Positions 25,101 through 38,905 of a DNA stretch of 64,000 nt are shown piece after piece (positions within the stretch are counted from its first letter, which is position 1; every line of letters starts with the position of its first letter). This DNA is from Cristatella mucedo (taxonomy: Eukaryota > Bryozoa > Phylactolaemata > Cristatellidae). The stretch is taken from positions 194,877-258,876 of the forward strand of contig WPIO01000227.1 in NCBI GenBank assembly GCA_009760855.2. Reading direction: 5' to 3'. The translations under genes and the position numbers were made by a program. Under the pieces are notes generated by a model, which had not been told where the DNA came from, made no database searches, and saw only the letters and a list, made by a program, of their open reading frames with translations.

Positions 25101-27089
25101 CGTTATAGGGTGTGATAACTTGCTGCAGATTGCAGCGCCTTGCATTAGGCCATTCACACTTGAACAGCTTATTTTGCATGACTTCACAGCAGATCGCACA
25201 ATATATAGATACCTAAAATCAACCAGTCTAAGCATGCTGTAGCTCGGAGCAGAGTGCAGGCCTTGCTTTAGGCAATCGCACTTGAATAACTCATTTCACT
25301 TGAGTTTGCAGCAGATCGCAGCATATTAAGACACCTCGATACTGCCCGTTATAGCGTGTGACCACTTGCTACAGAGTGAGGCGCCTTGCATTTAGCCATT
25401 CACACTTGAATAGCTTATCTTGCATGAGTTCACAGCAGATCGCACAATATCTAGATACTTTAAATCAACCCGCCAGAGCGTGTAGTAGTTTGCAGCATAA
25501 TGCAGCTCCTTGCTTCCGGCAATCGCACTCAAATAACTCATTTCGCTTGAGTTTGCAGCAGATCGCGGAATTTAAAGACACATCGATACTGGTCGTTTTA
25601 GCGTGTGATAACTTGCTGCAGAGTGCGGCTTCTTGCATTAGGCCATTTACACTGGAATAGCTTATCTTCCAAGAGTTCACAGCAGATCGCACAAAATCTA
25701 GATACTTTATATCAACCCGTCAAGGCATGCAGTAGCCCGGAGCAGAGTGCTGGCCTTACTTAAGGCAATCGCACTTGAATAACTTATTTTGCCTAAGTTC
25801 GCAGCAGATCGCTGAATATAAAGACACCTTGCTACTAATCATTATAGCGTGTGATAACTTGCTGCAGAGTACGTCGCCTAGCATTAGGCCATTCACACTT
25901 GAATAGCTTATCTTCCAATAGTCCACAGCAGATTGCACAATATATAGATACTTAAAATCAACCGGTCGAAGCATGCTGTAGCTTGGAGCCGAGTGCAGGC
26001 TTTGCTTTAGGCAATCGCACTTGAATAACTTATTTCACTTGTGTTTTCAGCAGATCGCAAAATATGAAGACACCTCGATATTGCTCGTTATAACGTGTGA
26101 TAACTTGTTGCAGAGAGAGGCGCCTTGCATTAGGCCATTCACACTTAAATAGCTTATCTTGCATGAGTTTTCAGCAGATCGCACAATATCTTGACACTTT
26201 AATACAACCCGCCAGAGCGTGCAGTAGTTTGCAGCATAATGCAGCGCCTTGCTTCAGGTAATCGCACTTGAATAACTCATTTCGCTTGAGTTCGAAGCAG
26301 ATCGCTGAATATTAAGTCACCTCGATACTACTCGTTATATCGTGTGATGACTTGCTGCAGAGTGCAGCGCCTAGCATTAGGTAGTTCACTCGTGAATAAC
26401 CTACTTTGCAGGACTTCACAGCAGATCGCACAATATCTAGATACTTTAAATCAACCCGTCTAGTCATGCAGTCGCTCGGAGAGCAGTGCAGGCCTTGCTT
26501 CATGCAATTGCACTTGAATAACTCATTTCGCTTAAGTTTGCAGCAGATCGCTAAATATAAAGACACCTCGATAGTGCTCGTTATAGTGAGCGATAGCTTG
26601 CTGCAGAGTGCCGTGCCTTGCATTAGGCCATTCACACTTAACTAACCTACTTTGCATGAGATCGCAGCAGATTGCACAATATCCAGATACTTTAAATCAA
26701 CCCGTCAAGTCATGCAGTCGCTCGGACAGGAGTGCAGGCCTTGCTTTAGGCAATCGCACATAAATAACTCATTTCGGTTGAGTTAGCAGCAGATCGCTGA
26801 ATATAAAGACACCTCGATACTGCTCGTTATATCGTGTGATAACTTGCTGCAGATTGCAGCGACTTGCATTAGGCCATTAAAATTTGAATAACCTCTTTTG
26901 CATGAGATGGCAGATGATCACACAATATCTAGATACTTTAAATCGACCCGTCAGAGCGTGCAGTAGCTAAAAGCAAAGTGCAGCTCCTTGCTTTAGGCAA
27001 TTGCACTTGAATAACTCATTTCGCTTAAGTTCGCAGCAGATCGCTAAGTATTAAGTCACCTCGATACTACTCGTTATATCTTGTGATGA
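22156..27089 (+). repeat. 4.9-kb higher-order block, copy 2
   Basis: Twenty monomers. The part at about 22290-25980 aligns with about 27223-30910 at an offset of 4,933 falling to 4,929 bp. Within it, cassettes at 24422 and 26640 repeat after 2,218 bp (9 monomers), so the unit itself contains a shorter internal duplication. A 3-bp insertion (CATCATTATAGCG near 23371) distinguishes it from copies 1 and 3. Confidence 0.88.
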
Positions 27090-30000
27090 CTTGCTGCAGA
27101 GTGTGGCGCCTAGCATTAGGTAGTTAACTCGTGAACAATCTTCTTTGCAGGTTTTCACAGCAGATCGCCCAATATCTAGATACTTTAAATCAACCCGTCA
27201 AGTCATGCAGTCGCTTGGAGAGCAGTGCTGGCCTTGTTTTAGGCAATCGCACTGGAATAACTCATTTCGCTTGAGTTTGCTGGGAGATCGCAGAATATAA
27301 AGACACTTCGTGACTGCTCGTTATAGGGTGTGATAACTTGCTGCAGATTGCAGCGCCTTGCATTAGGCCATTCACACTTGAACAGCTTATTTTGCATGAC
27401 TTCACAGCAGATCGCACAATATTTAGATACTTAAAATCAACCAGTCTAAGCATGCTGTAGCTCGGAGCACAATGCAGGCCTTGCTTTAGGCAATCGTACT
27501 TGAATAACTTATTTCGCTTGTGTTTGCAGCAGATCGCAGAATATAAAGACACCTCGATACTGCTCGTTATAGCGTGTGACCACTTGCTACAGAGTGAGGC
27601 GCCTTGCATTTAGCCATTCACACTGGAATACCTAATCTTGCATGAGTTCACAGCAGATCGCACAATATCTAGATACTTTAAAACAACCCGCCAGAGCGTG
27701 CAGTAGTTTGCAGCAGAGTGCAGCTCCTTGCTTTAGGCAATCGCACCTGAATACCACATTTCGGTTAAGTTTGATGCAGATCGCTGGATATAACGACACC
27801 TCGATACTGCTCGTTTTATCGTGTGATAACTTGCTGCAGATTGCGGCGCCTAGCATTAGGCCATTCACACTTGAATAGCTTTTCTTGCATGAGTTCACAG
27901 CAGATCGCACAATATCTAGATACTTTAAATCAACCCGCCAGAGCGTGCAGTAGTTTGCAGCATAATGCAGCTCCATGCTTCCGGCAATCGCACTCAAATA
28001 ACTCATTTCGGTTGAGTTTGCAGCAGATCGCGGAATTTAAAGACACCTCGATGCTGGTCGTTTTAGCGTGTGATAACTTGCTGCAGAGTGCGGCTTCTAG
28101 CATTAGGCCATTTACACTTGAATAGCTTATCTTCCAAGAGTTCAAAGCAGATCGCACAAAATCTAGATACTTTAAATCAACCCGTCAAGGCATGCAGTAG
28201 CCCGGAGCAGAGTGCTGGCCTTACTTAAGGCAATCGCACTTGAATAAGTTATTTTGCCTAAATTCGCAGCAGATCGCTGAATATAAAGACACCTTGCTAC
28301 TACTCATTATAGCGTGTGATAACTTGCTGCAGAGTACGTCGCCTAGCATTAGGCCATTCACACTTGAATAGCTTATCTTCCAAGTGTTCACAGCAGATTG
28401 CACAATATCTAGATACTTAAAATCAACCGTTTGAAGCATGCTGTAGCTTGGAGCCGAGTGCAGGCCTTGCTTTAGGCAATCGCACTTGAATAACTTATTT
28501 CACTTGTGTTTTCAGCAGATCGCAGAATATTAAGACACCTCGATATTGCTCGTTATAACGTGTGATAACTTGTTGCAGAGTGAGGCGCCTTGCATTAGGC
28601 CATTCACACTTGAATAGCTTATCTTGCATGAGTTTACAGCAGATCGCACAATATCTTGATACTTTAATACAACCCGCCAGAGCGTGCAGTAGTTTGCAGC
28701 ATAATGCAGCGCCTTGCTTCAGGCAATCGCACTTGAATAACTCATTTCGCTTGAGTTCGAAGCAGATCGCTGAATATTAAGTCACCTCGATACTACTCGT
28801 TATATCGTGTGATGACTTGCTGCAGAGTGCAGCGCCTAGCATTAGGTAGTTCACTCGTGAATACCCTACTTTGCAGGACTTCACAGCAGATCGCACAATA
28901 TCTAGATACTTTAAATCAACCCGTCAAGTCATGCAGTCGCTCGAGGAGGAGTTTAGGCCTTGCTTTGGGCAATTTCACTTGAATAACTCATTTCGCTTGA
29001 GTTCGCAGCAGATCGCTGAATTTTAAGTGACCTCAATAATACTCGTTATATCGTGTGATGACTTGCTGCAGAGTGCGGCGCCTAGCATTAGGTAGTTCAC
29101 TCGTGAATAACCTACTTAACAGGACTTCACAGCAGATCGCACAATATCTAGATACTATACATCAACCCGTCAAGTCATGCAGTCGCTCGGAGAGCAGTGC
29201 AGGCCTTGCTTCTGGCAATCGCACTTGAATAACTCATTTCGCTTGAGTTTGCAGCAGATCGCTGAATATAAAGACACCTCGATACCGATCGTTATAGTGA
29301 GCGATAGCTTGCTGCAGAGTGCCGTGCCTAGCATTAGGCCATTCACACTTAACTAACCTACTTTGCATGAGATCGCAGCAGATTGCACAATATCCAGATA
29401 CTTTAAATCAACCCGTCAAGTCATGCAGTCGCTCGGACAGGAGTGCAGGCCTTGCTTTAGGCAATCGCACATAAATAACTCATTTCGGTTGAGTTAGCAG
29501 CAGATCGCTGAATATAAAGACACCTCGATACTGCTCGTTATATCGTGTGATAACTTGCTGCAGATTGCAGCGACTTGCATTAGGCCATTAAAAATTGAAT
29601 AACCTATTTTGCATGAGATGGCAGATGATCACACAATATCTAGATACTTTAAATTAACCCCTGAGAGCGTGCAGTAGCTAAAAGCAAAGTGCAGCTCCTT
29701 GCTTTAGGCCATTGCACTTGAATAACTCATTTCGCTTAAGTTCGCAGCAGATCGCTGAATATTAAGTCACCTCGATACTACTCGTTATATCTTGTGATGA
29801 CTTGCTGCAGAGTGCGGCGCCTAGCATTAAGTAGTTAACTCGTGAATAATCTTCTTTGCAGGTTTTCACAGCAGATCGCACAATATCTAGATACTTTAAA
29901 TCAACCCGTCAAGTCATGCAGTCGCTTGGAGAGCAGGGCAGGCCTTGTTTAAGGCAATCGCACTGGAATAACTCATTTCGCTTGAGTTTGCTGGCAGATC

Positions 30001-31600
30001 GCAGAATATAAAGACACTTCGTAACTGCTCGTTATAGGGTGTGATAACTTGCTGCAGATTGCAGCGCCTTGCATTAGGCCATTCACACTTGAACAGCTTA
30101 TTTTGCATGACTTCACAGCAGATCGCACAATATATAGATACTTAAAATCAACCAGTCTAAGCATGCTGTAGCTCGGAGCAGAGTGCAGGCCTTGCTTTAG
30201 GCAATCGCACTTGAATAACTCATTTCACTTGAGTTTGCAGCAGATCGCAGCATATTAAGACACCTCGATACTGCCCGTTATAGCGTGTGACCACTTGCTA
30301 CAGAGTGAGGCGCCTTGCATTTAGCCATTCACACTTGAATAGCTTATCTTGCATGAGTTCACAGCAGATCGCACAATATCTAGATACTTTAAATCAACCC
30401 GCCAGAGCGTGTAGTAGTTTGCAGCATAATGCAGCTCCTTGCTTCCGGCAATCGCACTCAAATAACTCATTTCGCTTGAGTTTGCAGCAGATCGCGGAAT
30501 TTAAAGACACATCGATACTGGTCGTTTTAGCGTGTGATAACTTGCTGCAGAGTGCGGCTTCTTGCATTAGGCCATTTACACTGGAATAGCTTATCTTCCA
30601 AGAGTTCACAGCAGATCGCACAAAATCTAGATACTTTAAATCAACCCGTCAAGGCATGCAGTAGCCCGGAGCAGAGTGCTGGCCTTACTTAAGGCAATCG
30701 CACTTGAATAACTTATTTTGCCTAAGTTCGCAGCAGATCGCTGAATATAAAGACACCTTGCTACTAATCATTATAGCGTGTGATAACTTGCTGCAGAGTA
30801 CGTCGCCTAGCATTAGGCCATTCACACTTGAATAGCTTATCTTCCAATAGTTCACAGCAGATTGCACAATATCTAGATACTTAAAATCAACCGGTCTAAG
30901 CATGCTGTAGCTTGGAGCCGAGTGCAGGCCTTGCTTTAGCCAATCGCACTTGAATAACTCATTTCGCTTGAGTTTGCAGATGATCGCTAAATATAAAGAC
31001 ACCTCGATACTGCTCTTTATAGTGTGCGATAGCTTGCTGCAGAGTGCAGTGCCTAGCATTAGACCATTCACACTTAACTAACCTACTTTGCATGAGATCG
31101 CAGCAGATTGCACAATATCTAGATACTTTAAATCAACCCGTAAAGTCATGCAGTCGCTCGGAGAGGAGTGTAGGCCGTGCTTTAGGCAATCGCACATAAA
31201 TAACTCATTTCGGCCGATTTTGCAGCATATCGCTGAATATAAAGACACCTCGATACTGCTCGTTATATCGTGTAAAACTTGCCGCAGATTGCAGGGCATT
31301 GCATTTGGCCATTGAAAATTGAATAACCAATTTTGCGTGAGATGGCAGCAGATCACACAATATCTAGATACTTTAAATCAACCCGTCAGAGCATGCTGCA
31401 GCTTGCATCAGAGTGCAGCTCCTTGCTTTAGGCAAGTGCACTTGAATAACTTATTTCGCTTGAGTTCGCAGCAGATCGCTTAATATTAAGACACCTCGAT
31501 ACTACTCGTTATATCGTGTGATGACTTGCTGCAGAGTGCGGCGCCTAGCATTAGGTAGTTAACTCGTGAACAATCTTCTTTGCAGGTTTTCACAGCAGAT
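27090..31600 (+). repeat. 4.9-kb higher-order block, copy 3
   Basis: Matches copy 2 closely to about 30910. It then switches class: a monomer with GCAGATGATCGC and CTCTTTATAG follows where copy 2 keeps CACTTGTGTTTTCAGC. Cassettes begin near 29347 and 31077. The block is followed near 31697 by a monomer group resembling its own start at 27262, an offset of 4,435 bp (18 monomers). Confidence 0.87.
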
Positions 31601-33081
31601 CGCACAATATCTAGATACTTTAAATCAACCGGTCAAGTCATGCAGTCGCTCGGAGAGCAGTGCAGGCCTTGTTTTAGGCAATCACACTGGAAAAACTCAT
31701 TTCGCTTGAGTTTGCAGGCAGATTGCAGAATATAAAGACACTTCGTAACTGCTCGTTATAGCGTGTGATAACTTGCTGCAGATTGCAGCGCCTTGCATTA
31801 CGCCATTCACACTTGAATAGCTTATTTTGCATGAGTTCACAGCAGATCGCACAATATTTAGATACTTAAAATCAACCAGTCTAAGCATGCTGTAGCTCGG
31901 AGCAGAATGCAGGCCTTGCTTTAGGCAATCGTACTTGAATAACTTATTTCGCTTGTGTTTGCAGCAGATCGCAGAATATAAAGACACCTCGATACTGCTC
32001 GTTATAGCGTGTGACAACTTGCTGCAGAGTGGGGCGCCTTGCATTAAGCCATTCACACTTGAATAACCTACTTTGCATGAGTTCACAGCAGATCGCACAA
32101 TATCTAGATACTTTAAATCAACCCGCCAGAGCGTGCAGTAGTTTGCAGCAGAGTGCAGCTCCTTGCTTTAGGCAATCGCACATGAATACCACATTTCGGT
32201 TAAGTTTGATGCAGATCGCTGGATATAACGACACCTCGATACTGCTCGTTATATCGTGTGATTACTTGCTGCAGATTGCGGCGCCTTGCATTAGGCCATT
32301 CACACTTGAATAGCTTATCTTGCATGAGTTCACAGCAGATCGCACAATATCTAGATACTTTAAATCAACCCGCCAGAGCGTGCAGTAGTTTGCAGCATAA
32401 TGCAGCTCCTTGCTTCCGGCAATCGCACTCAAATAACTTATTTCGCTTGAGTTTGCAGCATATCGCGGAATTTAAAGACACCTCGATACTGCTCGTTTTA
32501 GCGTGTGATAACTTGCTGCAGAGTGCGGCTCCAAGCATTACGCCATTTACACTTGAATAGCTTATCTTCCAAGAGTTCACAGCAGATCGCACAAAATCCA
32601 GATACTTTAAATCAACCCGTCAAGGCATGCAGTAGCCCGAAGCCGATTGCTGGCCTTACTTAAGGCAATCGCACTTCAATAACTCATTTTGCCTAAGTTT
32701 GCAGCAGATCTCGGAATATAAAGACACCTTGCTACTACTCGTTATAGCGTGTGATAACTTGCTGCAGAGTGCCTCGCCTAGCATTAGGCCGTTAAAATTT
32801 TAATAACCTATTTTGCATGAGATCGCAGCAGATCACACAATATCTAGATACTTTAAATCAACCCGTTTGAAGCATGCTGTAGCTCGGAGCAGAGTGCAGG
32901 CCTTGCTTTAGGCAATCGCACTTGAATAACTCATTTCGCTTGAGTTTGCAGCAGATCGCAGAATATTAAGACACCTCGATACTGCTCGTTATAGCGTGTG
33001 ATAACTTATGCAGAGTGAGGCACCTAGCATTAAGCCATTCACACTGGAATAGCTTATCTTGCATGAGTTCACAGCAGATCG

Positions 33082-33226
33082 CACAATATCTAGATACTTT
33101 AAATCAACCCGCCAGAGCGTGCAGTAGTTTCATTATAGCGTGTGATAACTTGCTGCCGATTGCGGCGCCTTGCATTAGGCCATTCACACTTGAATAGCTT
33201 ATCTTCCAAGAGTTCACAGCAGATCG
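33082..33226 (+). repeat. Truncated monomer, 145 bp
   Basis: The spacing between landmarks falls from 247 to 145, so 102 bp are missing. The break is near 33130: GCAGTAGTTT in half A runs directly into CATTATAGCGTGTGATAAC in half B. The missing part is the A-B junction. The deletion does not restore a half-unit boundary, so it is not a simple exchange between the two halves in register. Confidence 0.88.
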
Positions 33227-33398
33227 CACAATATCTAGATTCTTTTAAATCAACCCGTCAAGGCATGCAGTAGCCTGAATATAAAGACACCTCGATACTG
33301 CCCGTTATAGCTTGTGATAACTTGCTGCAGAGTGCGGCGCCTTGCATTAGGCCATTCACACTTGAATAGCTTATTTTGCATGAGTTTACAGCAGATCA
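33227..33398 (+). repeat. Truncated monomer, 172 bp
   Basis: This directly follows the 145-bp monomer. GGCATGCAGTAGCC runs straight into TGAATATAAAGACACC near 33273, removing about 75 bp around the A-B junction. The left breakpoint lies within about ten bases of the equivalent position in the neighbouring truncated copy, but the right breakpoint differs. Confidence 0.88.
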
Positions 33399-36300
33399 CA
33401 CAATATCTAGATACTTTAAATCCAACCGACATAGTGTGCAGAAGCTTAAAAGCAGAGTACAGCTCCTTGCTTTAGGCAATCGCACTTGAATAACTCATTT
33501 CGCTTGAGTTCGCAGCAGATCGCTGAATATTAAGACACCTCGATACTACTCGTTATATCGTGTGATGACTTGCTGCAGAGTGCGGCGCCTAGCATTAGGT
33601 AGTTCACTCGTGAATAATCTTCTTTGCAGGAGTTCACAGCAGATCGCACAATATCTAGATACTTTAAATCAACCCGTCTTGTCATGCAGTCGCTCGGAGA
33701 GCAGTGCAGGCCTTGCTTCAGGCAATCGCACTTGAATAACTCATTTCGCTTAATTTTGCAGCAGATCGCTAAATATAAAGACACCTCGATACCGTTCGTT
33801 TTAGTTTGTGATGTTTTGCTGCAGAGTGCGGCGCCTAGCATTAGGCCATTAAAATTTAAATAACCTATTTTGCATGAGTTCAAAGCAGATCGCACAATAT
33901 ATAGATACTTTAAATCAACCCGTCAAGTCATGCAGTCGCTCGGACAGGAGTGCAGGCCTTGCTTTACCCAATCGCACATAAATAACTCATTTCGGTTGAG
34001 TTAGCAGCAGATCGCTGAATATAAAGACACCTCAATACTGCTCGTTATATCGCGTGATAACTTGCTGCAGATTGCAGCGACTTGCATTAGGCCATTAAAA
34101 ATTGAATAACCTCTTTTGCATGAGATGGCAGATGATCACACAATATCTAGATACTTTAAATCGACCCGTCAGAGCGTGCAGTAGCTAAAAGCAAAGTGCA
34201 GCTCCTTGCTTTAGGCAATTGCACTTGAATAACTCATTTCGCTTAAGTTCGCAGCAGATCGCTGAATATTACGTCACCTCGATACTACTCGTTATATCTT
34301 GTGATGACTTGCTGCAGAGTGTGGCGCCTAGCATTAGGTAGTTAACTCGTGAACAATCTTCTTTGCAGGTTTTCACAGCAGATCGCACAATATCTAGATA
34401 CTTTAAATCAACCCGTCAAGTCATGCAGTCGCTTGGAGAGCAGTGCAGGCCTTGTTTTAGGCAATCGCACTGTAATAACTCATTTCGCTTGAGTTTGCGG
34501 GCAGATCACTGAATATTAAGACACCTCGATATTACTCGTTATATCGTGTGATGACTTGCTGCAGAGTGCTGATCCTTGTATTAAGCCATTCACACTGGAA
34601 TAGCTGACTTTGCATTAGTCTACAGTAGATCGCACAATATCTAAATAATTTAAATCAACCCGCCAGTGTGTGCAGTAGTTTGCAGCATAATGCAGCACCT
34701 TGCTTCAGGCAATCGCACTTGAATAACTCATTTCGCTTGAGTTTTCCGCAGATCGCTGGATATAAAGACACCTCGATACTGCTCGTTATAGTGAGCGATA
34801 GCTTGCTGCAGAGTGCGGTGCCTAGCATTAGGCCATTCACACTTAACTAACCTACTTTGCATGAGATCGCAGCAGATTGCACAATATCTAGATACTTTAA
34901 ATCAACCCGTCAAGTCATGCAGTCGCTCGGAGAGGAGTGCAGGCCTTGCTTTAGGCAATCGAGCATAAATAACTCATTTCGGTTGAGTTTGCAGCAGATC
35001 GCTGAATATAAAGACACCTCGATACTGCTCGTTGTATCGTGTGATAACTTGCTGCAGATTGTGGCGCCTTGCACTGGGCCATTAAAAATTGAATAACCTA
35101 TTTTGCATGAGATGGCAGATGATCACACAATATCTAGATACTTTAAATCAACCCGTCAGAGCGTGCAGTAGCTAAAAGCAGAGTGCAGCTCCTTGCTTTA
35201 GGCAATTGCACTTGAATAACTCATTTCGCTTGAGTTAGCAGCAGATCGCTAAATATTAGATCACCTCGATAATACTCGTTATATCGTGTGATGACTTGCT
35301 GCATAGTGCGGCGCCTAGCATTAGGTAGTTCACTCGTGAATAACCTACTTTGCAGGACTTCACAGCAGATCGCACAATATCTAGATACTTTAAATCAACC
35401 CGTCAAGTCATGCATTCGCTCGGAGAGCAGTGCAGGCCTTGTTTTAGGCAATTGCACTGGAATAACTCATTTCCCTTGAGTTTGCGGGCAGATCGCAAAT
35501 TATAAAGAAACTTTGATACTGCTCGTTTAAGCGTGTGATAACTTGCTGCAGAGTGCGGTGCCTTGCATTAGGCTATTCTCACTTGTATAGCTTATCTTCC
35601 GGGAGTTCACAGCAGATCGCACACAATCTAGATACTTTAAATCAACCCGTCAAGGCATGCAGTAGCCCGGAGCAGAGTGCTGGCCTTACTTAAGGCAATC
35701 GCACTTGAATAACTCATTTTGCTTAAGTTCGCAGCAGATCGCGGAATAAAAAGACACCTTGCTACTACTCGTTACAGCGTGTGATAACTTGCTGCAGAGT
35801 GCGTTGCCTAGCTATAGGCTATTAAAATTTTAATAAGCTATTTTGCATGAGATCGCAGCAAATCACACAATATCCAGATACTTTAAATCAACCAGTCAGT
35901 GCGTGCAGCAGCTTGCATCAGAGTGCAGCTCCTTGCTTTAGGCAATTGCACTTGAATAACTCATTTCACTTGAGTTCGCAGCAGATCGCTGAATATTAAG
36001 ACACCTCGATACTACTCGTTATATCGTGTGATGACTTGCTGCAGAGTGCTAATCCTTGCATTAAGCCATTCACACTTGAATAGCTGACTTTGCATTAGTC
36101 TCCAGTAGATCGCACAATATCTAAATACTTTAAATCAACCCGCCAGTGTGTGCAGTTGTTTGCAGCATAATGCAGCGCCTTGCTTCAGGCAATCGCACTT
36201 GAATAACTCATTTCGCTTGAGTTTTCCGCAGATCGCTGGATATAAAGACACCTCGATACTGGTCGTTAGAGTGAGCGATAGCTTGCTGCAGAGTGCGGTG

Positions 36301-37340
36301 CCTAGCATTAGGCCATTCACACTTAACTAACCTACTTTGCATGAGATCGCAGCAGATTGCACAATATCTAGATACTTTAAATAAACCCGTCAAGTCATGC
36401 AGTCGCTCGGAGAGGAGTGCAGGCCTTGCTTTAGGCAATCGCACATAAATAACTCATTTCGGTTGAGTTTGCAGCAGATCGCTGAATATAAAGACACCTC
36501 GATACTGCTCGTTGTATCGTGTGATAACTTGCTGCAGATTGTGGCGCCTTGCATTGGGCCATTAAAAATTGAATAACCTATTTTGCATGAGATGGCAGAT
36601 GATCACACAATATCTAGATACTTTAAATCAACCCGTCAGAGCGTGCAGTAGCTAAAAGCAGAGTGCAGCTCCTTGCTTTAGGCAATTGCACTTGAATAAC
36701 TCATTTCGCTTGAGTTCGCAGCAGATCGCTGAATATTAGGTCACCTCGATAATACTCGTTATATCGTGTGATGTTTTGCTGCAGAGTGCGACGCCTAGCA
36801 TTAGGTAGTTCACTCGTGAATAACCTACTTTGCAGGACTTCACAGCAGATCACGCAATATCTAGATACTTTAAATCAAACCGTCAAGTCATGCAGTCGCT
36901 CGAGGAGGAGTTCAGGCCTTGCTTTAGGCAATTTCACTTGAATAACTCATTTTGCTTGAGTTCGCAGCAGATCGCTGAATTTTAAGTGACCTCAATAATA
37001 CTCGTTATATCGTGTGATGACTTGCTGCAGAGTGCGGTGCCTAGCATCAGGTAGTTCACTCGTGAATAGCTTATTCTGCATGAGTTCACAGCAAATCGCA
37101 CAATATCTAGATACTTTAAATCAACCGGTCTAAGCATGCTGTAGCTCGGAGCAGAGTGCAGGCCTTGCTTTAGGCAATCGCACTTGAATAATTTATTTCG
37201 CTTGTGTTTCCAGCAAATCGCAGAATATGAAGACACCTCGATACTGCTCGTTATTGCTTGTGACAACTTGCTACAGAGTGAGGCGCCTTGCATTAAGCCA
37301 TTCACACTGGAATAGCTTATCTTGCATGAGTTCACAGCAG

Positions 37341-38905
37341 ATCGCACAATATCTAGATACTTTAAATCAACCCGCCAGAGGGCGGAGTAGATTGAAGCAT
37401 AATGCAGCTCCTACATTTAGGCAATCGCACTTGAATAACTCATTTTGCTTGAGTTTGCAGCAAATCGCTAAATATAAAGACACCTCGATACTGCTCTTAA
37501 TAGCGTGTGATAACTCGCTGCAGAGTGCTGCGCCTTGCATTAGGCCATTCACACATGAATAGCTTATTCTGCATGAGTTCACAGCAGATCGCACAATATC
37601 TAGATACTTCCAATCAAGCCGTCAAGGGATGAAGTAGCTCGGAGAGGAGTGCAGGCCTTGCGTTAGGCAATCGCACTTGAATAACTCATTTCAATTGAGT
37701 TCGCAGCACATCGCTGAATATTAAGTCACTTCGATACTACTCGTTATATCGTGTGATGAATTGCTGCAGAGTGCTGATCCTTGCATTAGGCCATTTACAC
37801 TTGAATAGCATATCTTGCATGAGTTCACAGCAGATCGCACAATATCTAGATACTTTAAATCAACCCGCCAGAGCGTGCAGTAATTTGCAGCATGATACAG
37901 CTCCTTGCTTCTGGCAATCGCACTCAAATAACTCATTTCGCTTGAGTTTGCTGCAGATCGCGGAATATAAAGACACCTCGATACTGCTCGTTTTAGCGTG
38001 TGATAATTTGGTGCAGAGTGCGGCTCCTAGCATTAGGCCATTCACACTTGAATAGCTGATTTTGCATTAGTTTACAGCAGATAGCACAATATCTAGATAC
38101 TTTAAATCAACCCGCCAGTGTGTGCAGTAGTTTGTAGCATAATGCAGCGCCTCGCTTCAGGCAATCGCATTTGAATAACTCATTTCGCGTGAGTTTGCAG
38201 CAGATCGCTGAATATAAAGACACCTCGATACTGCTCGTTATAGTGAGCGATAGCTTGCTGCAGAGTGCGGTGCCTAGCATTAGGCCATTCACACTTGAAT
38301 AGCTTATCTTCCAAGAGTTCACAGCAGATTGCACAATATCTAGATACTTTAAATCAACCGGTCTAAGCATGCTGTAGCTTGGAGCCGAGCGCAGGCCTTG
38401 CTTTAGGCAATCGCACTTGAATAACTTATTTCGCTTGTGTTTACAGCAAATCGCAGAATATGAAGACACCTCGATACTGCTCGTTATAGCGTGTGACAAC
38501 TTGCTGCAGAGTGAGGCACCTTGCATTAAGCCATTCACACTTGAATAGCTTATCTTGCATGAGTTCACAGCAGATCGCACAATATCTAGATACTCTAAAT
38601 CAACCCGCCAGAGCGTGCAGTAGTTAGCAGAGGAGTGCAGCTCCTTGCTTTAAGCAATCGCACATGAATACCACATTTCGATTAAGTTTGCTGCAGATCG
38701 CTGGACACAAAGACACCCCGATACTGCTCGTTATATCGTGTGATAACTGGCTGCAGAGTGCCGATCCTAGCATTAGGCCATTTACACTTGAATAGCTTAT
38801 CTTCCAAGAACTCACAGCAGATCGCACAATATCTAGATACTTTACATCAACCCGTCAAGGCATGCAGTAGCCCGGAGCAGAGTGCAGCTCCTTGCTTTAG
38901 GCAAT
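37341..38905 (+). repeat. Block duplicated 5,921 bp apart, copy 1
   Basis: Aligns with 43262-44826 at a constant offset of 5,921 bp (24 monomers). Shared marks include a GAGTAGATTGAAGCA/GAGTAGATTGCAGCA segment, CTCTTAATAGCGTG, CACACATGAATAGCTTATTC and CACAAAGACACCCCG. It contains an empty version of the retrotransposon target site at 37535-37542. Confidence 0.86.

Larger units (their letters stand above)
31601..37340 (+). repeat. Mosaic satellite stretch with truncated monomers
   Basis: About 23 monomers. It starts with a copy of the 27.2-28.2-kb group, then holds two adjacent truncated monomers (listed separately) and several cassettes. The segment at about 34.65-35.4 kb repeats at 36.13-36.9 kb (offset 1,480 bp, 6 monomers). 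The segment at 33.9-34.44 kb resembles 26.69-27.23 kb. No gene was seen. Confidence 0.82.
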
